In this document: positions 9,163 to 18,464 of the stretch, in pieces
How the letters are laid out: each line of letters starts with the position of its first letter
Numbering within the stretch: the stretch's first letter is position 1
Source of the DNA: Paracoccus sp. MC1862
GTDB lineage: Bacteria; Pseudomonadota; Alphaproteobacteria; Rhodobacterales; Rhodobacteraceae
Reading direction: 5' to 3'
Length of the DNA stretch: 64,000 bases
Assembly: GCF_016617715.1 (NCBI RefSeq)
Contig: NZ_CP067225.1
Location: 2,406,501-2,470,500 of the forward strand
Notes under the pieces: model-generated
Told to the model about the DNA's origin: nothing
Databases searched by the model: none
Seen by the model: only the letters and a program-made list of their open reading frames with translations
Made by a program: the position numbers and the translations under genes

Positions 9163-9375
9163 GGGGCGCCCCTCGTTCGGGGGACCGCGTGCAAGTCGCT
9201 TGTGCCCGGTGATCCGCGGCCGAGCCGCCGGTTTGCTCTTGCCACAGGAAACGCCCCGACGCCGGGCAGCATGAAGCATCCAGGCGCCCGAAGAACGAAA
9301 AACTGGCAGGTCCTGACCCCCATCGGTTTCGGTGACGGGAGTGAGACGGCAGCATTCCCGCAGGCAGCCTGCCTC

Positions 9376-9840
9376 CTACACCGGCAGCGCCGTCGTCTGC
9401 AGCACCACCCGCAGCGCAAACGACGAATGCATCTGCGCCACCCCCGGCAGGCGGGCCAAGTGCTGGCGGTGGATGCGGGCAAAGTCGTCGGTATCGGCGG
9501 CCATCACCTTCAGCAGGTAATCCGCCGTGCCCGCCATCAGGTGGCATTCCAGCACGTCGGGGATGGCGCGGACGGCCTTCTCGAAGGCGTCCAGCAACTC
9601 ATCGGCCTGGCCGGACAGGGTGATTTCCACGAAGACGGTGGTGGTGCGGCCCAGCCGGCGCGGGTCTAGAAGGGCCACGTAGCCTGCGATGAAGCCCGCC
9701 TCCTCCAGCCGCTGGACACGGCGATGGCAGGCGCTGGCCGACAGGTTGATCCGCGCCGCGAGATCAGCGTTCGAGATGCGGCCCTCGCGCTGCAGAACCG
9801 ACAGGATGCGGCGGTCGGTCGGGTCGAGGTCGGAACTCAT
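9376..9840 (-). CDS. Lrp/AsnC family transcriptional regulator
   Basis: The 154-residue protein has the standard architecture: an N-terminal winged helix (LDPTDRRILSVLQREGRISN, recognition helix in LSASACHRRVQRLEEAGFI) and a C-terminal RAM/ligand-binding domain (FVEITLSGQADELLDAFEKA, VLECHLMAGTADYLLKVMAA). These regulators respond to amino acids and bind DNA as octamers. No likely target is adjacent: mscL, upstream on the same strand, is a separate unit. Confidence 0.92.
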   Translation of the reverse strand: MSSDLDPTDRRILSVLQREGRISNADLAARINLSASACHRRVQRLEEAGFIAGYVALLDPRRLGRTTTVFVEITLSGQADELLDAFEKAVRAIPDVLECHLMAGTADYLLKVMAADTDDFARIHRQHLARLPGVAQMHSSFALRVVLQTTALPV

Positions 9841-9913
9841 CTTTCAAGGCTCGCTGCGGTTCGGGGCATCCCCGAGCCTAGCGGGGCGGACGGCGCAGGC
9901 CAGATGAAAACGA

Positions 9914-10366
9914 CTAGCGCTCGGCCCCCGGATGCTCGGCCGTGGGGCGCTGGGCCAGCAGGTCGCGGATCTCGGCCAGCAGCGCCTCGGTCGAGGGACC
10001 GGCGGCGGATGCCTCGGCCACCTGCTTGCGGACGGCGGACTCCTTGATCCGGTTCACGCCCTTGACCAGCAGGAAGACCACGAAGGCGATGATGAGGAAG
10101 TTGATCACTGCCGTGACGAAGCTGCCATAGGCGAAGACCGGCGCGCCCGCGTCGCGCGCGGCCCGCAGGGTGGGATAGTCTTCCCCGTCCATGGCCAGGA
10201 ACCAGTTGGAAAAATCCGTGCCGCCGGTCGCCAGCCCCAGCACCGGCTGCAGCAGGTCGCCCACCATCGAGGCGACGATGGCCGTGAAGGCCGCGCCGAT
10301 GATGATGCCGACGGCCATGTCCATGACATTGCCCTTTGCGATGAAATCGCGAAACTCCTTGATCAT
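9914..10366 (-). CDS. mscL: Large-conductance mechanosensitive channel MscL
   Basis: The 150-residue protein starts [20 protein letters not shown] and has the pore helix [20 protein letters not shown], a periplasmic loop, the second helix [20 protein letters not shown] and a charged C-terminal helix bundle. It forms a pentameric emergency valve in the inner membrane, opened by tension during hypo-osmotic shock. The length is typical. It is divergent from the GST gene. Confidence 0.97.
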   Translation of the reverse strand: MIKEFRDFIAKGNVMDMAVGIIIGAAFTAIVASMVGDLLQPVLGLATGGTDFSNWFLAMDGEDYPTLRAARDAGAPVFAYGSFVTAVINFLIIAFVVFLLVKGVNRIKESAVRKQVAEASAAGPSTEALLAEIRDLLAQRPTAEHPGAER

Positions 10367-10453
10367 GACCTGTCCTTCCGCCCTCGACTGTGGCTTGTGT
10401 CAGCTTGCCATGCCTGCGGATCGCAAACAAATGTTTCACCAAGGAGCAGCCGA

Positions 10454-11155
10454 ATGTTCGACCTGAGTGGCTTTCCGATCACCAGCCGCTGGGCGCCGAA
10501 ACGCCCGGACGTGATCCAGCTTTACACGCTGAACACCCCCAACGGCATCAAGGCCTCGGTCATGCTGGAGGAATGCGGCCTTGACTACGACACCCACCGC
10601 ATCAGCATCGGCGACCCCGAGGATCAGTTGACGCCCGAGTTCCTGTCGCTGAACCCCAACAACAAGATCCCCGCCCTGATCGACCCGAACGGGCCGGACG
10701 GCAAGCCCATGGGCCTGTGGGAATCCGGCGCGATCCTGATCTATCTCGGCGACAAGACCGGGCGGTTCCTGCCGCGCGACGGCGCCGCGCGGTATCACGC
10801 GATCCAGTGGGTGATGTTCCAGATGGGCGGCATCGGTCCGATGTTCGGGCAACTGGGCTTCTTCCACCGCTATAAGGGGTCCGAGATCGAGGACAAGCGC
10901 CCGCGCGACCGCTATGTGAACGAAACGCGGCGGCTTCTGGGCGTGCTCGACCGCCAGCTTGACGGGCGCGACTGGATCACCGGCGACTATTCCATCGCCG
11001 ACATCGCCACCGGCCCCTGGGTGCGGACGCTGACCGTCAACTACGAGGCGCAGGACCTGGTGCAGCTTTCCGGCTTTGCCAATGTCACCGCCTGGATGGA
11101 CCGCTTCCTGGCCCGCCCCGCCGTCCAGCGGGGTCTGACCGTCGGGGCCGCCTGA
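10454..11155 (+). CDS. Glutathione S-transferase, YfcG/Ure2-like
   Basis: The 233-residue protein has an N-terminal thioredoxin-like domain (IQLYTLNTPNGIKASVMLEE, NPNNKIPALID, then LWESGAILIYLGDKTGRF) and an all-helical C-terminal domain. The TPNG segment and the NNKIPALI cis-proline loop resemble YfcG-type enzymes with disulfide-bond reductase activity. A good AAGGAG precedes the ATG at 10454. The nnrR gene follows 111 bp later. Confidence 0.9.
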   Translation: MFDLSGFPITSRWAPKRPDVIQLYTLNTPNGIKASVMLEECGLDYDTHRISIGDPEDQLTPEFLSLNPNNKIPALIDPNGPDGKPMGLWESGAILIYLGDKTGRFLPRDGAARYHAIQWVMFQMGGIGPMFGQLGFFHRYKGSEIEDKRPRDRYVNETRRLLGVLDRQLDGRDWITGDYSIADIATGPWVRTLTVNYEAQDLVQLSGFANVTAWMDRFLARPAVQRGLTVGAA

Positions 11156-11266
11156 TCCCGGGGGGCATCCGCAAGGGTGCCTTCCGTCCACGCCAGCCGT
11201 TGCCGCGCAGCCGACGCCCCGTTATGGTCGTCGCCCCGCGCCCGCCATCCCGTGATCGAGGACATC

Positions 11267-11968
11267 ATGACGCCCGCCGACCTACAGGTCGCCAGCAAGT
11301 CGGCCTTGCTGGCCAATCTTCCCGCGCCGCTGCAGGCCACGCTGCTGGAGGGCACGCAGGTTCAGGTCTTCGAGACCGGCCAGACCATCTTCCTGCAGGA
11401 CGAGCCGCCGAATGCGCTGTTCATCGTGCTGGACGGATGGATCAAGCTTTACCGGATCGCCGCCAGCGGGGCCGAGGCGGTGGTCAGCGTCATGACCCGG
11501 GGCCGCAGCTTCGGCGAGGCGGCGGCGCTGCGGGGCCAGCCCTATCCGGCCTCGGCCGAGGCGATCACCCCCGCCCGGCTTCTGCGGCTGGACGGGGTGC
11601 GGATGCGCCACCTGCTGCAGACCGATCCGGTGCTGGCCACCTCGATGCTGGCCGCGGTCTTCGTCCACCTGCAGCATCTCGTCACCCAGATCGAGGAACT
11701 GAAGGCGCGGTCCGGCGTGCAGCGGGTGGCCGAGTTCCTGCTGACGCTTTCGAACGGCTGCGAGGAGGGGGACTGTTCGGTGGCGCTGCCCTACAACAAG
11801 GCGCTGATCGCGGGCCGGCTGGGGATGAAGCCCGAAACGCTGTCGCGTGCCTTTGCCAAGCTGCGCCAGCACGGCGTGCGGATCGAGGCCGCCGTCGCCC
11901 ATATCGAGGATGTCGAGCGGCTGCGCGAGCTGGTCTCGGAAGACCCGGCCAAGTCCTGGCTGCGCTGA
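11267..11968 (+). CDS. nnrR: NNR/DNR-type Crp/Fnr regulator of denitrification
   Basis: The 233-residue protein has a cyclic-nucleotide-binding-like sensor domain (QTIFLQDEPPNALFIVLDGW, RSFGEAAALRG), a long dimer helix and a winged helix with KPETLSRAFAKLRQHG. The recognition helix carries E-x-x-S-R, the FNR-type readout of TTGA half-sites. It lacks the N-terminal cysteine cluster of oxygen-sensing FNR, as expected for NO-responsive NNR/DNR proteins. It abuts norF (convergent, 4 bp apart), the position of nnr in Paracoccus denitrificans. Matching boxes lie before norC and nirS. The start at 11267 was chosen from the family length. Confidence 0.88.
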   Translation: MTPADLQVASKSALLANLPAPLQATLLEGTQVQVFETGQTIFLQDEPPNALFIVLDGWIKLYRIAASGAEAVVSVMTRGRSFGEAAALRGQPYPASAEAITPARLLRLDGVRMRHLLQTDPVLATSMLAAVFVHLQHLVTQIEELKARSGVQRVAEFLLTLSNGCEEGDCSVALPYNKALIAGRLGMKPETLSRAFAKLRQHGVRIEAAVAHIEDVERLRELVSEDPAKSWLR

Positions 11969-11972
11969 GGCG

Positions 11973-12245
11973 TCACGCCAGCGCATGAAGCACCAGCGCC
12001 GCGAGGGCGAAGAACCCCAGCCCCGCGCCGAACCCCCTGCGCGCCGCAGGGTAGCCCGCAAGATCGAGATAGCGGTCAAGGATCACCCGCGCCTTCAGCC
12101 AGGCAAGCCCCAGGATCACCGCCCCCGCGGCGGTCCCGGCCCATGGCGGCGCATCCGGGCGCAGCAGCGCCAGGGCGGTCGCAATCCCCGACAGGGCGAT
12201 CAGCGCCAGCCAGGCCCGGAGAAGGGGATCGGAAAGCCCGCGCAT
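11973..12245 (-). CDS. norF: Nitric oxide reductase accessory protein NorF
   Basis: This 90-residue membrane protein starts MRGLSDPLLRAWLALIALSG. It has about three predicted helices (LIALSGIATALALL, TAAGAVILGLAWLKARVILD, GAGLGFFALAALVLHAL). It belongs to the small subunit IV-like family encoded at the end of nor operons and supports functional assembly of NO reductase. The ATG overlaps the norE stop by one base (TGATG). The larger open frame reaching 12803 is a shadow of norE. Confidence 0.88.
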   Translation of the reverse strand: MRGLSDPLLRAWLALIALSGIATALALLRPDAPPWAGTAAGAVILGLAWLKARVILDRYLDLAGYPAARRGFGAGLGFFALAALVLHALA

Positions 12246-12793
12246 CACAGCAGGTAGATCACGGGAAACAGCATCACCCACACCAGATCGACCATGTGCC
12301 AGAACTGGCCCGCGGCCTCGACCGCGGGCGCGCGGGCATGGATGGCGACGATCCCCAGCAGGACCATGCCGGCCACCACATGGGCGGCGTGAAACAGCGT
12401 GAGCAGCCAGTAGAAGGTGAAGAAGACATGGGTTTCCAGCCCGATCCCGCGCTGGGCGGCATCGGCGTATTCGATTCCCTTGAGGACAAGGAACAGCCCG
12501 CCCAGCAGGATCGCCGCGGCCAGCCAGCGCCGCGCAGGCGCTTGCCGCCCGGCCTCGGCGGCGCGGGTCGCCAAGGCCGCCGCAAGGCCTGAGGTCACGA
12601 GGACCATCGTGTTCACCCCCGCCGACAGCCGGTGCAACTGGTCCTGCGCGGCGGCAAAGCCCTGGGGATCGCCCAGCCGCAGCACAAGGAAGATCAGCAG
12701 CGCGGCGCCGAAGATCGCGAGTTCGCTGATGATCAGCACCCACATGATCAGCTCGCCGGGCAGGCCGGTGCGGGCATGGACAGCCTCGGTCAT
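12245..12793 (-). CDS. norE: NorE, cytochrome c oxidase subunit III-like nitric oxide reductase protein
   Basis: The 182-residue protein has five predicted membrane helices and the subunit III pattern (ELIMWVLIISELAIFGAALL at the start, YWLLTLFHAAHVVAGM, then QFWHMVDLVWVMLFPVIYLL at the end). NorE and NorF are needed for full NO reductase activity in Paracoccus but are not in the purified NorCB enzyme. It is translationally coupled to norD (ATGA at 12793-12790) and to norF. Confidence 0.93.
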   Translation of the reverse strand: MTEAVHARTGLPGELIMWVLIISELAIFGAALLIFLVLRLGDPQGFAAAQDQLHRLSAGVNTMVLVTSGLAAALATRAAEAGRQAPARRWLAAAILLGGLFLVLKGIEYADAAQRGIGLETHVFFTFYWLLTLFHAAHVVAGMVLLGIVAIHARAPAVEAAGQFWHMVDLVWVMLFPVIYLL

Positions 12794-14745
12794 GCGCCGA
12801 CAAGCTGGCGGTAGATATGCGGCAGCGCCTCGGGCAGCTTGTCGGGATGCGGGATCAGCGCGTGCCCGCCCTGCCCGAAGATGCGCGGGAACCAGGACTT
12901 GCCGTCGCGGTCCACGGTGATGCCGAAGACCGAATGGCCCGCGCGGCGCGCCTCGCGCACGGCCATGGCGCTGTCCTCGATGCCGTGGCGGCCCTCGTAA
13001 TGGTCAAGGTCGTTGGGCTTGCCGTCGGTGATGACCAGCAGCAGCCGGCGACGGCGCCCTTGGGCCCCCAGCGTGGCGCTGGCGTGGCGGATACCCGCGC
13101 CCAGCCGCGTGTAGAAGGCCGGACGCAGCGCCGCGATGCGGGCTTCGACCAGCGCCGACATCGGCTCGTCGAAGCGCTTGCAGGTCGTGACGAACACCCG
13201 GTCGCGTTTCAGCGAGCAGAAGGCCTGCACCCCCACCTGGTCGCCGGTCGCGTCCAGCCCCCAGGTCAGGGCGGCCAGCGCCTCGCGCTCGATGTCGATG
13301 ACGGCGCGGCCGGTTACGGCGCTTTCGGTCGACCGCGAGATGTCCAGCAGGATCGACACGGCAAGGTCGCGGTTCTGCGGCCGCGACTGTTTCCAGATCC
13401 GGTCCGAGCCTTCGCCCGAAACGGTGATCCCCACGCGCGACCGCACGGTGAGGTCAAGATCCAGTTCCTCGCCATCGCGGTGGCCGGTGGTGATGACGCG
13501 GCCGGGGCGCATCGCCTCGAACTGGCGGCGGACGGCGCGGATGCGGCGGCGCGCGGCGTCGTCGAAGGCCGCGGCCCCGGCTTCGTTCGGCTTGCCCTCG
13601 CTGTCCAGCACGCGGGCATGGGCGGGCATGTAGCGGCCCGCCTTTGCGTCCCATTCAGGGTATGTGAAGACGCCCGACAGCGCCTCGCGGTCCACGTCCT
13701 CGGGGGCAAGGTCGAGATGCAACTTCAGCCGCGTGGCAGGAGCCTTGCTGATCTGGCCGAGGCCAAGTTCCTCCTGGTCGTCCAGCGCCTTGCGGGCGCT
13801 GTCGTCGTCATCGTCATCGACCCGGCGGTTGAGGTTCAGGAACTCGGCCCAACTCAGGATCGCCTCGAACTTGTTGATGATGAGGCTGTCCTTGCGGTCG
13901 GCCGCGTCGGCCTGCCTGCGGCGGGCGCGGATGGTGCGTTCCTGATGCTCGCCGGTTTCCACGGCCTCGCCGTCGGCCTCGCGCGTCTCGACCCGGTCGG
14001 GGGACGAGGCCGCGCCCGCCTCGGACACCACCCACAGGGGCAGCGGCCGCATCGGCTGATAGCGGCGGGGCGCGGTGAAGCCCGACAGGTCGCCGTCCAG
14101 CGCCGCCAGCATTTCGGCAGCGCGGGAGGACAGCGGCGCATCGTCGCCCAGCAGATGCCGGGCCAGTTCCTCGACCGCCGCTTCTTCGGGGGGCAGGTTT
14201 CCACGCGGCCGTCCCGCAAGGATCAGCCCCCGCAACTCGTCGTAAAGCCCCATCAGCCCCGGGGCGGCCTCGGCCACCCGGTCCACGGTCCCCCGCGCTG
14301 CCGCCAGCCGCGCCAGATCGCGGCGCAGCGGGTCGCCGCCTGTGTCCACGGGCGCCACCAGATGCGCGGCATGGGCGGCAAGCCACAGATACAGCGCCCC
14401 GTTCGCCTCGGGCGTGGGCAGCAGCGCCAGCGTCGCGGGCAGGCGCAGGATGCCGCCGTCGAACTCGGGCACAGGCAGGGCCTCGGCCTCGGTCCCCAGA
14501 CGGCGCAGCCAGCTCAGCCGATGGCGGCTGACGCGATCGCCCGCAGGCCGCATCTCGATCGAGTGATCGCCGCCGAGGCCCCGGAACAGCACCGCCAGGC
14601 GCCCCGCGACCTCGGACAGATGCACCCGCGCATCCTCGTGCACCGGCACCGAATCAAACCCACTGGCCCAGCCGTGCCAGAGCTTGCCGATGCTTTCCTC
14701 CGGCTCCCACGGCTCGATCTCGCGCCAGTCCACACGCGCGGCCAT
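12790..14745 (-). CDS. norD: Nitric oxide reductase activation protein NorD
   Basis: The protein is 651 residues from ATG 14745 (MAARVDWREIEPWEPEESIG). The C-terminal von Willebrand A domain has a metal-ion site D468-I-S-R-S and a later VITDGKPND segment. The middle is charged and acidic, including a run of five aspartates (VDDDDDDSARK). NorD works with the AAA+ protein NorQ to insert the non-heme iron into NorB. The start is preceded by AAGG; the 23 in-frame codons further upstream are encoded by an intergenic repeat and are probably not translated. Confidence 0.94.
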   Translation of the reverse strand: MAARVDWREIEPWEPEESIGKLWHGWASGFDSVPVHEDARVHLSEVAGRLAVLFRGLGGDHSIEMRPAGDRVSRHRLSWLRRLGTEAEALPVPEFDGGILRLPATLALLPTPEANGALYLWLAAHAAHLVAPVDTGGDPLRRDLARLAAARGTVDRVAEAAPGLMGLYDELRGLILAGRPRGNLPPEEAAVEELARHLLGDDAPLSSRAAEMLAALDGDLSGFTAPRRYQPMRPLPLWVVSEAGAASSPDRVETREADGEAVETGEHQERTIRARRRQADAADRKDSLIINKFEAILSWAEFLNLNRRVDDDDDDSARKALDDQEELGLGQISKAPATRLKLHLDLAPEDVDREALSGVFTYPEWDAKAGRYMPAHARVLDSEGKPNEAGAAAFDDAARRRIRAVRRQFEAMRPGRVITTGHRDGEELDLDLTVRSRVGITVSGEGSDRIWKQSRPQNRDLAVSILLDISRSTESAVTGRAVIDIEREALAALTWGLDATGDQVGVQAFCSLKRDRVFVTTCKRFDEPMSALVEARIAALRPAFYTRLGAGIRHASATLGAQGRRRRLLLVITDGKPNDLDHYEGRHGIEDSAMAVREARRAGHSVFGITVDRDGKSWFPRIFGQGGHALIPHPDKLPEALPHIYRQLVGA

Positions 14746-14749
14746 GATA

Positions 14750-14804
14750 GTGCCTTTCTTCTTTGTCCAAATATCCCGGGGGTCCGGGGGCTGGCCCCCG
14801 GATC
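14750..14804 (-). repeat. GGATATTT intergenic repeat, copy 3, with hairpin between norQ and norD
   Basis: On the minus strand, right after the norQ stop codon, a perfect 8-bp hairpin occurs (14783-14790 with 14795-14802, loop CTGG on the plus strand). It is followed by CCCCCGGGATATTTGG and ACAAAGAAGAAAGG, which runs up to the norD start. It fills almost the whole norQ-norD gap of about 65 bp, in a cluster whose other genes overlap or abut. The hairpin may lower transcription into norDEF or protect the norCBQ message. Confidence 0.72.
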
Positions 14805-14810
14805 TGCGTC

Positions 14811-15614
<804 letters not shown>

Positions 15615-15619
15615 CGCGC

Positions 15620-17008
15620 TCACTCCGCAGGCTCGAGATGAGCGTCCTTGTGGGCCTGCACCGGACCGGGCGTCACCACCTCGCGCCGCACGACGGCGAT
15701 CGAGTAGATGAACAGCAGCGCCCCCAGCACCACGGCGATGCCCGAGCCGAAGCGCATCCAGTAGAAGATGCCCAACTGGTCCTGCACGTCCATGTAGGCC
15801 TCGCCGTTGACCCGCTGCAGGTGCGTCTGCACCGTGCCCGCAAAGGTCAGGGTGAAGGTCATGAACAGCATCCCGCCCGACATCAGCCAGAAGGACGCCA
15901 TGTTCAGCACCTGGTTATAGGGATCGCGGTTGCGCATGATCGGCATGGCATAGGTCACGATCGCCAGCACCAGGCAGACATAGGCGCCGTAGAAGGCCAG
16001 GTGCCCGTGCGCCGCCGTGATCTGGGTGCCGTGGGTGTAGTAGTTCACCCCGTGCAGCGTATGCAGGAAGCCCCAGACGCCGGCGCCGAAGAAGGCCAGC
16101 ACCGTGCAGCCCAGCGACCACAGCAGGGCCGCCTTGTTCGGGTGGTCGCGCCGCCCCTTCCAGACCATCACGAAGGCAAAGGCCATCATCGCGAAGAAGG
16201 GCACGATCTCGAAGGACGAGAAGATGGACCCGACCCACTGCCAGTAGGCCGGCAGGCCGATCCAGTAGTAATGGTGCCCGGTCCCGAGGATGCCCGAGAA
16301 GAGCGCGGTCGCGACGATGACATACAGCCACTTCTCGACCACCTCGCGGTCCACCCCCGTCAGCTTCAGCATCAGGAAGGCCAGGATCGCGGCCATGATC
16401 AGTTCCCAGACGCCTTCGACCCACAGATGGACGACATACCACCAGTACATCTTGTCCAGCACGATGTTGTGGGGGTTGTAGAAGGCGAACAGCCACAACA
16501 GCGCCAGCCCCCAGAGGCCCAGCAGCAGGACGTTGGAAATGGCGGTCTTGCGGCCCTGCAGCACCGTCATGGTGATGTTGTACAGAAACAGCAGCGCGGC
16601 GACGGTGATGCCGACCTTGACCCAGGTGGGCTGTTCCAGGAACTCGCGCCCCTGGGTGCCCAGGAAGTAGTTGCCCGAAAACCAGTTGAAGATATAGGTC
16701 AGGACCGCGCCCAGCGTGCCCACCACCATGATGACCAGTTGCAGCCAGGCGATGGCGGGCGAATGGATGTCGCGCTCGGCTTCCTCGGGAAGCAGGTAAT
16801 AGGCCGAGCCAAAGAAGCCCAGCAGCAGCCACACGATCAGCGCGTTGGTGTGCAGCATGCGGATGATGTTGAAGGGCAGGATCTCGGCCAGCCAGTTCGG
16901 GTTGACGTAAACGTAGCCCATCATCAGCCCGAAGGTGACCTGCAGCGCGAAGAGCGCCATGGCCACACCGAAATAGGCGTAGGCGATTTTCTGAGTTGCG
17001 TATCTCAT
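15620..17008 (-). CDS. norB: Nitric oxide reductase large subunit NorB
   Basis: The 462-residue integral membrane protein has about 12 helices and is of the same length as Paracoccus NorB. It holds heme b and the heme b3/non-heme iron (FeB) centre that reduces two NO to N2O. The conserved histidine-bearing helices are visible ([75 protein letters not shown]). It follows norC by 16 bp on the same strand. The 503-residue open frame on the other strand is a shadow. Confidence 0.98.
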   Translation of the reverse strand: MRYATQKIAYAYFGVAMALFALQVTFGLMMGYVYVNPNWLAEILPFNIIRMLHTNALIVWLLLGFFGSAYYLLPEEAERDIHSPAIAWLQLVIMVVGTLGAVLTYIFNWFSGNYFLGTQGREFLEQPTWVKVGITVAALLFLYNITMTVLQGRKTAISNVLLLGLWGLALLWLFAFYNPHNIVLDKMYWWYVVHLWVEGVWELIMAAILAFLMLKLTGVDREVVEKWLYVIVATALFSGILGTGHHYYWIGLPAYWQWVGSIFSSFEIVPFFAMMAFAFVMVWKGRRDHPNKAALLWSLGCTVLAFFGAGVWGFLHTLHGVNYYTHGTQITAAHGHLAFYGAYVCLVLAIVTYAMPIMRNRDPYNQVLNMASFWLMSGGMLFMTFTLTFAGTVQTHLQRVNGEAYMDVQDQLGIFYWMRFGSGIAVVLGALLFIYSIAVVRREVVTPGPVQAHKDAHLEPAE

Positions 17009-17024
17009 GGTGGTCCCTCTCGGC

Positions 17025-17477
17025 TCAGCCGGCGTCGTTCGGCGGCCAGTTCTGGGTGTTCACCGACCCCACGAACCGCAGGAAGTCGGAAAGCGCGCGA
17101 TGCTCCTCGTCGGTGAGGTTGAAGTTCGGCATCTGCCGCCGTCCCTCGATTCCCGTCGGCATCGCCTCCATCCAGGCGGTCAGGGTTTCCGCCGCCGCGT
17201 CGGGGTCGTCCTGCACCCCCCAGCGGCGCATCACGTTGCCCAACTCGGGGGCGAAATAGGCGCCCTCGCCCAGCAGCGAATGGCAGTTCACGCAGCCCTT
17301 GTTTTCCCAGACGTGCTTTCCGGCAGCAACGCTTTCGGTCAGGGCAGTCCGGTCTGTCGAGACATTGAGGACATAGATATGGCTGTGGACGGACATCGCG
17401 CCGAATATCGCGATGAAGAACAATGACCCGCCATAGAAGACGTTACGGGCCATGCTCTTGGTCATAACGTCGCTCAT
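17025..17477 (-). CDS. norC: Nitric oxide reductase cytochrome c subunit NorC
   Basis: The 150-residue protein matches Paracoccus NorC in length and layout. It has an N-terminal membrane anchor (NVFYGGSLFFIAIFGAMSVH), the heme c motif CVNCH at 62-66 and the conserved tail EGRRQMPNFNLTDEE with Met116 as probable axial ligand. It passes electrons from periplasmic cytochrome c or pseudoazurin to NorB. GAAGGGACC precedes ATG 17477. An NNR-like box lies 63-76 bp upstream. Confidence 0.97.
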   Translation of the reverse strand: MSDVMTKSMARNVFYGGSLFFIAIFGAMSVHSHIYVLNVSTDRTALTESVAAGKHVWENKGCVNCHSLLGEGAYFAPELGNVMRRWGVQDDPDAAAETLTAWMEAMPTGIEGRRQMPNFNLTDEEHRALSDFLRFVGSVNTQNWPPNDAG

Positions 17478-17506
17478 GGCGGCGGTCCCTTCGAGCAGTT
17501 TACACA

Positions 17507-17553
17507 ATCATACGGATAGCGATCATGAGGGACGGGGCCTTGCCCAAAGTCAA
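17507..17553 (-). promoter_or_regulatory. Probable NNR/FNR-dependent promoter of norCBQDEF
   Basis: On the minus strand a box TTGACTTTGGGCAA (17553-17540) matches the FNR consensus TTGAY-N4-RTCAA with one mismatch. A -10-like TATGAT lies at 17512-17507, which places the box centre about 41 bases before the expected transcription start, as in class II FNR-type promoters. The box centre is about 69 bp upstream of norC, the same distance as the nirS box from nirS. No start site has been measured. Confidence 0.7.
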
Positions 17554-17585
17554 CGCCCCGTGATCCTTCTGTTCCTCGGCTGAGG

Positions 17586-18464
17586 CTAAAGGGCCACCAG
17601 CGCCTCGATCCGTGCATTAGGGAAAGCCCCGAGCGCACGGTCGATCGCCGGGCGATCCATCAGGATCGCGGCGGTGGACAGCGCATCCGCCAGCGCCGCA
17701 CTGTCCGCGCTGACCGAGGCGACTGCCCAGCGCGGCCCCTCGCCCCCCGGTCCCATGATATGCGGCCGGTCGCCATCGGGGCCGATTCGCGTGCCCATCG
17801 CCGCCGAGGTTGCCAGCGCCCGGCCCCGCAGGGCAAGCTCGCGCACCACGCGGCCATCGGGCGTCTCGATACGGGCGCGCCAGTCGCGGGGGCCAAGGCC
17901 GCGGACCTCGCCCGCGTCGATCAGCACATCGGTCAGGTGGTGGCGGGCGGCGACCTCGGCCAGCCTGTCGGCGGCGAACCCTTGGGCGATCCCGTTCAGC
18001 GTCAGCGCCATGCCGGGCCGGGTCAGCCGGATTTCACCGGGCGCAACCTGCAGGTCCCGCCAGCCGACAAGCGCCATGCCCGCATCCTCGTCCTGCCCCA
18101 GCCGTCGCGCCTGCCACAAGGGCTGCACGGTCGGATCGAAGACCCCTCCCGTCGCCTCATGCACGCGGCCTGCCAGATCCAGCAGGGCCAGCATGTCGTC
18201 CGAAGGGTGGCCCAGCCGCCCCAGCGCGTTCATCCGCACCAGCTCGGACCCGGCGAACAGCGAGAACTGCCGTTCGATGGCCCGCAGGCTGCGCTCGGCT
18301 TCCGCGAAGAAGGCGCGGGCGGCGGCGGCATCGCCACCCTCGACCGTCAGCGCGACATCCGCGCCCAGCGCCACCCCCTGCCAGCGATGCCGGGCCTGCG
18401 CTGCGGCAGGCAGCGCGATCGCGCAGGCCGACATGGCAAGAAAGCGGCGGCGCGGCAGCGTCAT
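17586..18464 (-). CDS. nirX: NirX, ApbE-family FAD:protein FMN transferase
   Basis: The 292-residue protein starts MTLPRRRFLAMSACAIALPA, a twin-arginine signal (RRRFLAM). The ApbE domain follows, with GGVFDPTVQPLW, ALTLNGIAQGFAADR and DVLIDAGEVRGLG, the usual FAD and Mg-binding segments. ApbE proteins attach FMN to threonines of electron-transfer proteins. NirX is the homologue of NosX; the likely target is the FMN-binding domain of NirI, encoded two genes upstream. The ATG overlaps the nnrS stop (TGATG). Confidence 0.85.
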   Translation of the reverse strand: MTLPRRRFLAMSACAIALPAAAQARHRWQGVALGADVALTVEGGDAAAARAFFAEAERSLRAIERQFSLFAGSELVRMNALGRLGHPSDDMLALLDLAGRVHEATGGVFDPTVQPLWQARRLGQDEDAGMALVGWRDLQVAPGEIRLTRPGMALTLNGIAQGFAADRLAEVAARHHLTDVLIDAGEVRGLGPRDWRARIETPDGRVVRELALRGRALATSAAMGTRIGPDGDRPHIMGPGGEGPRWAVASVSADSAALADALSTAAILMDRPAIDRALGAFPNARIEALVAL

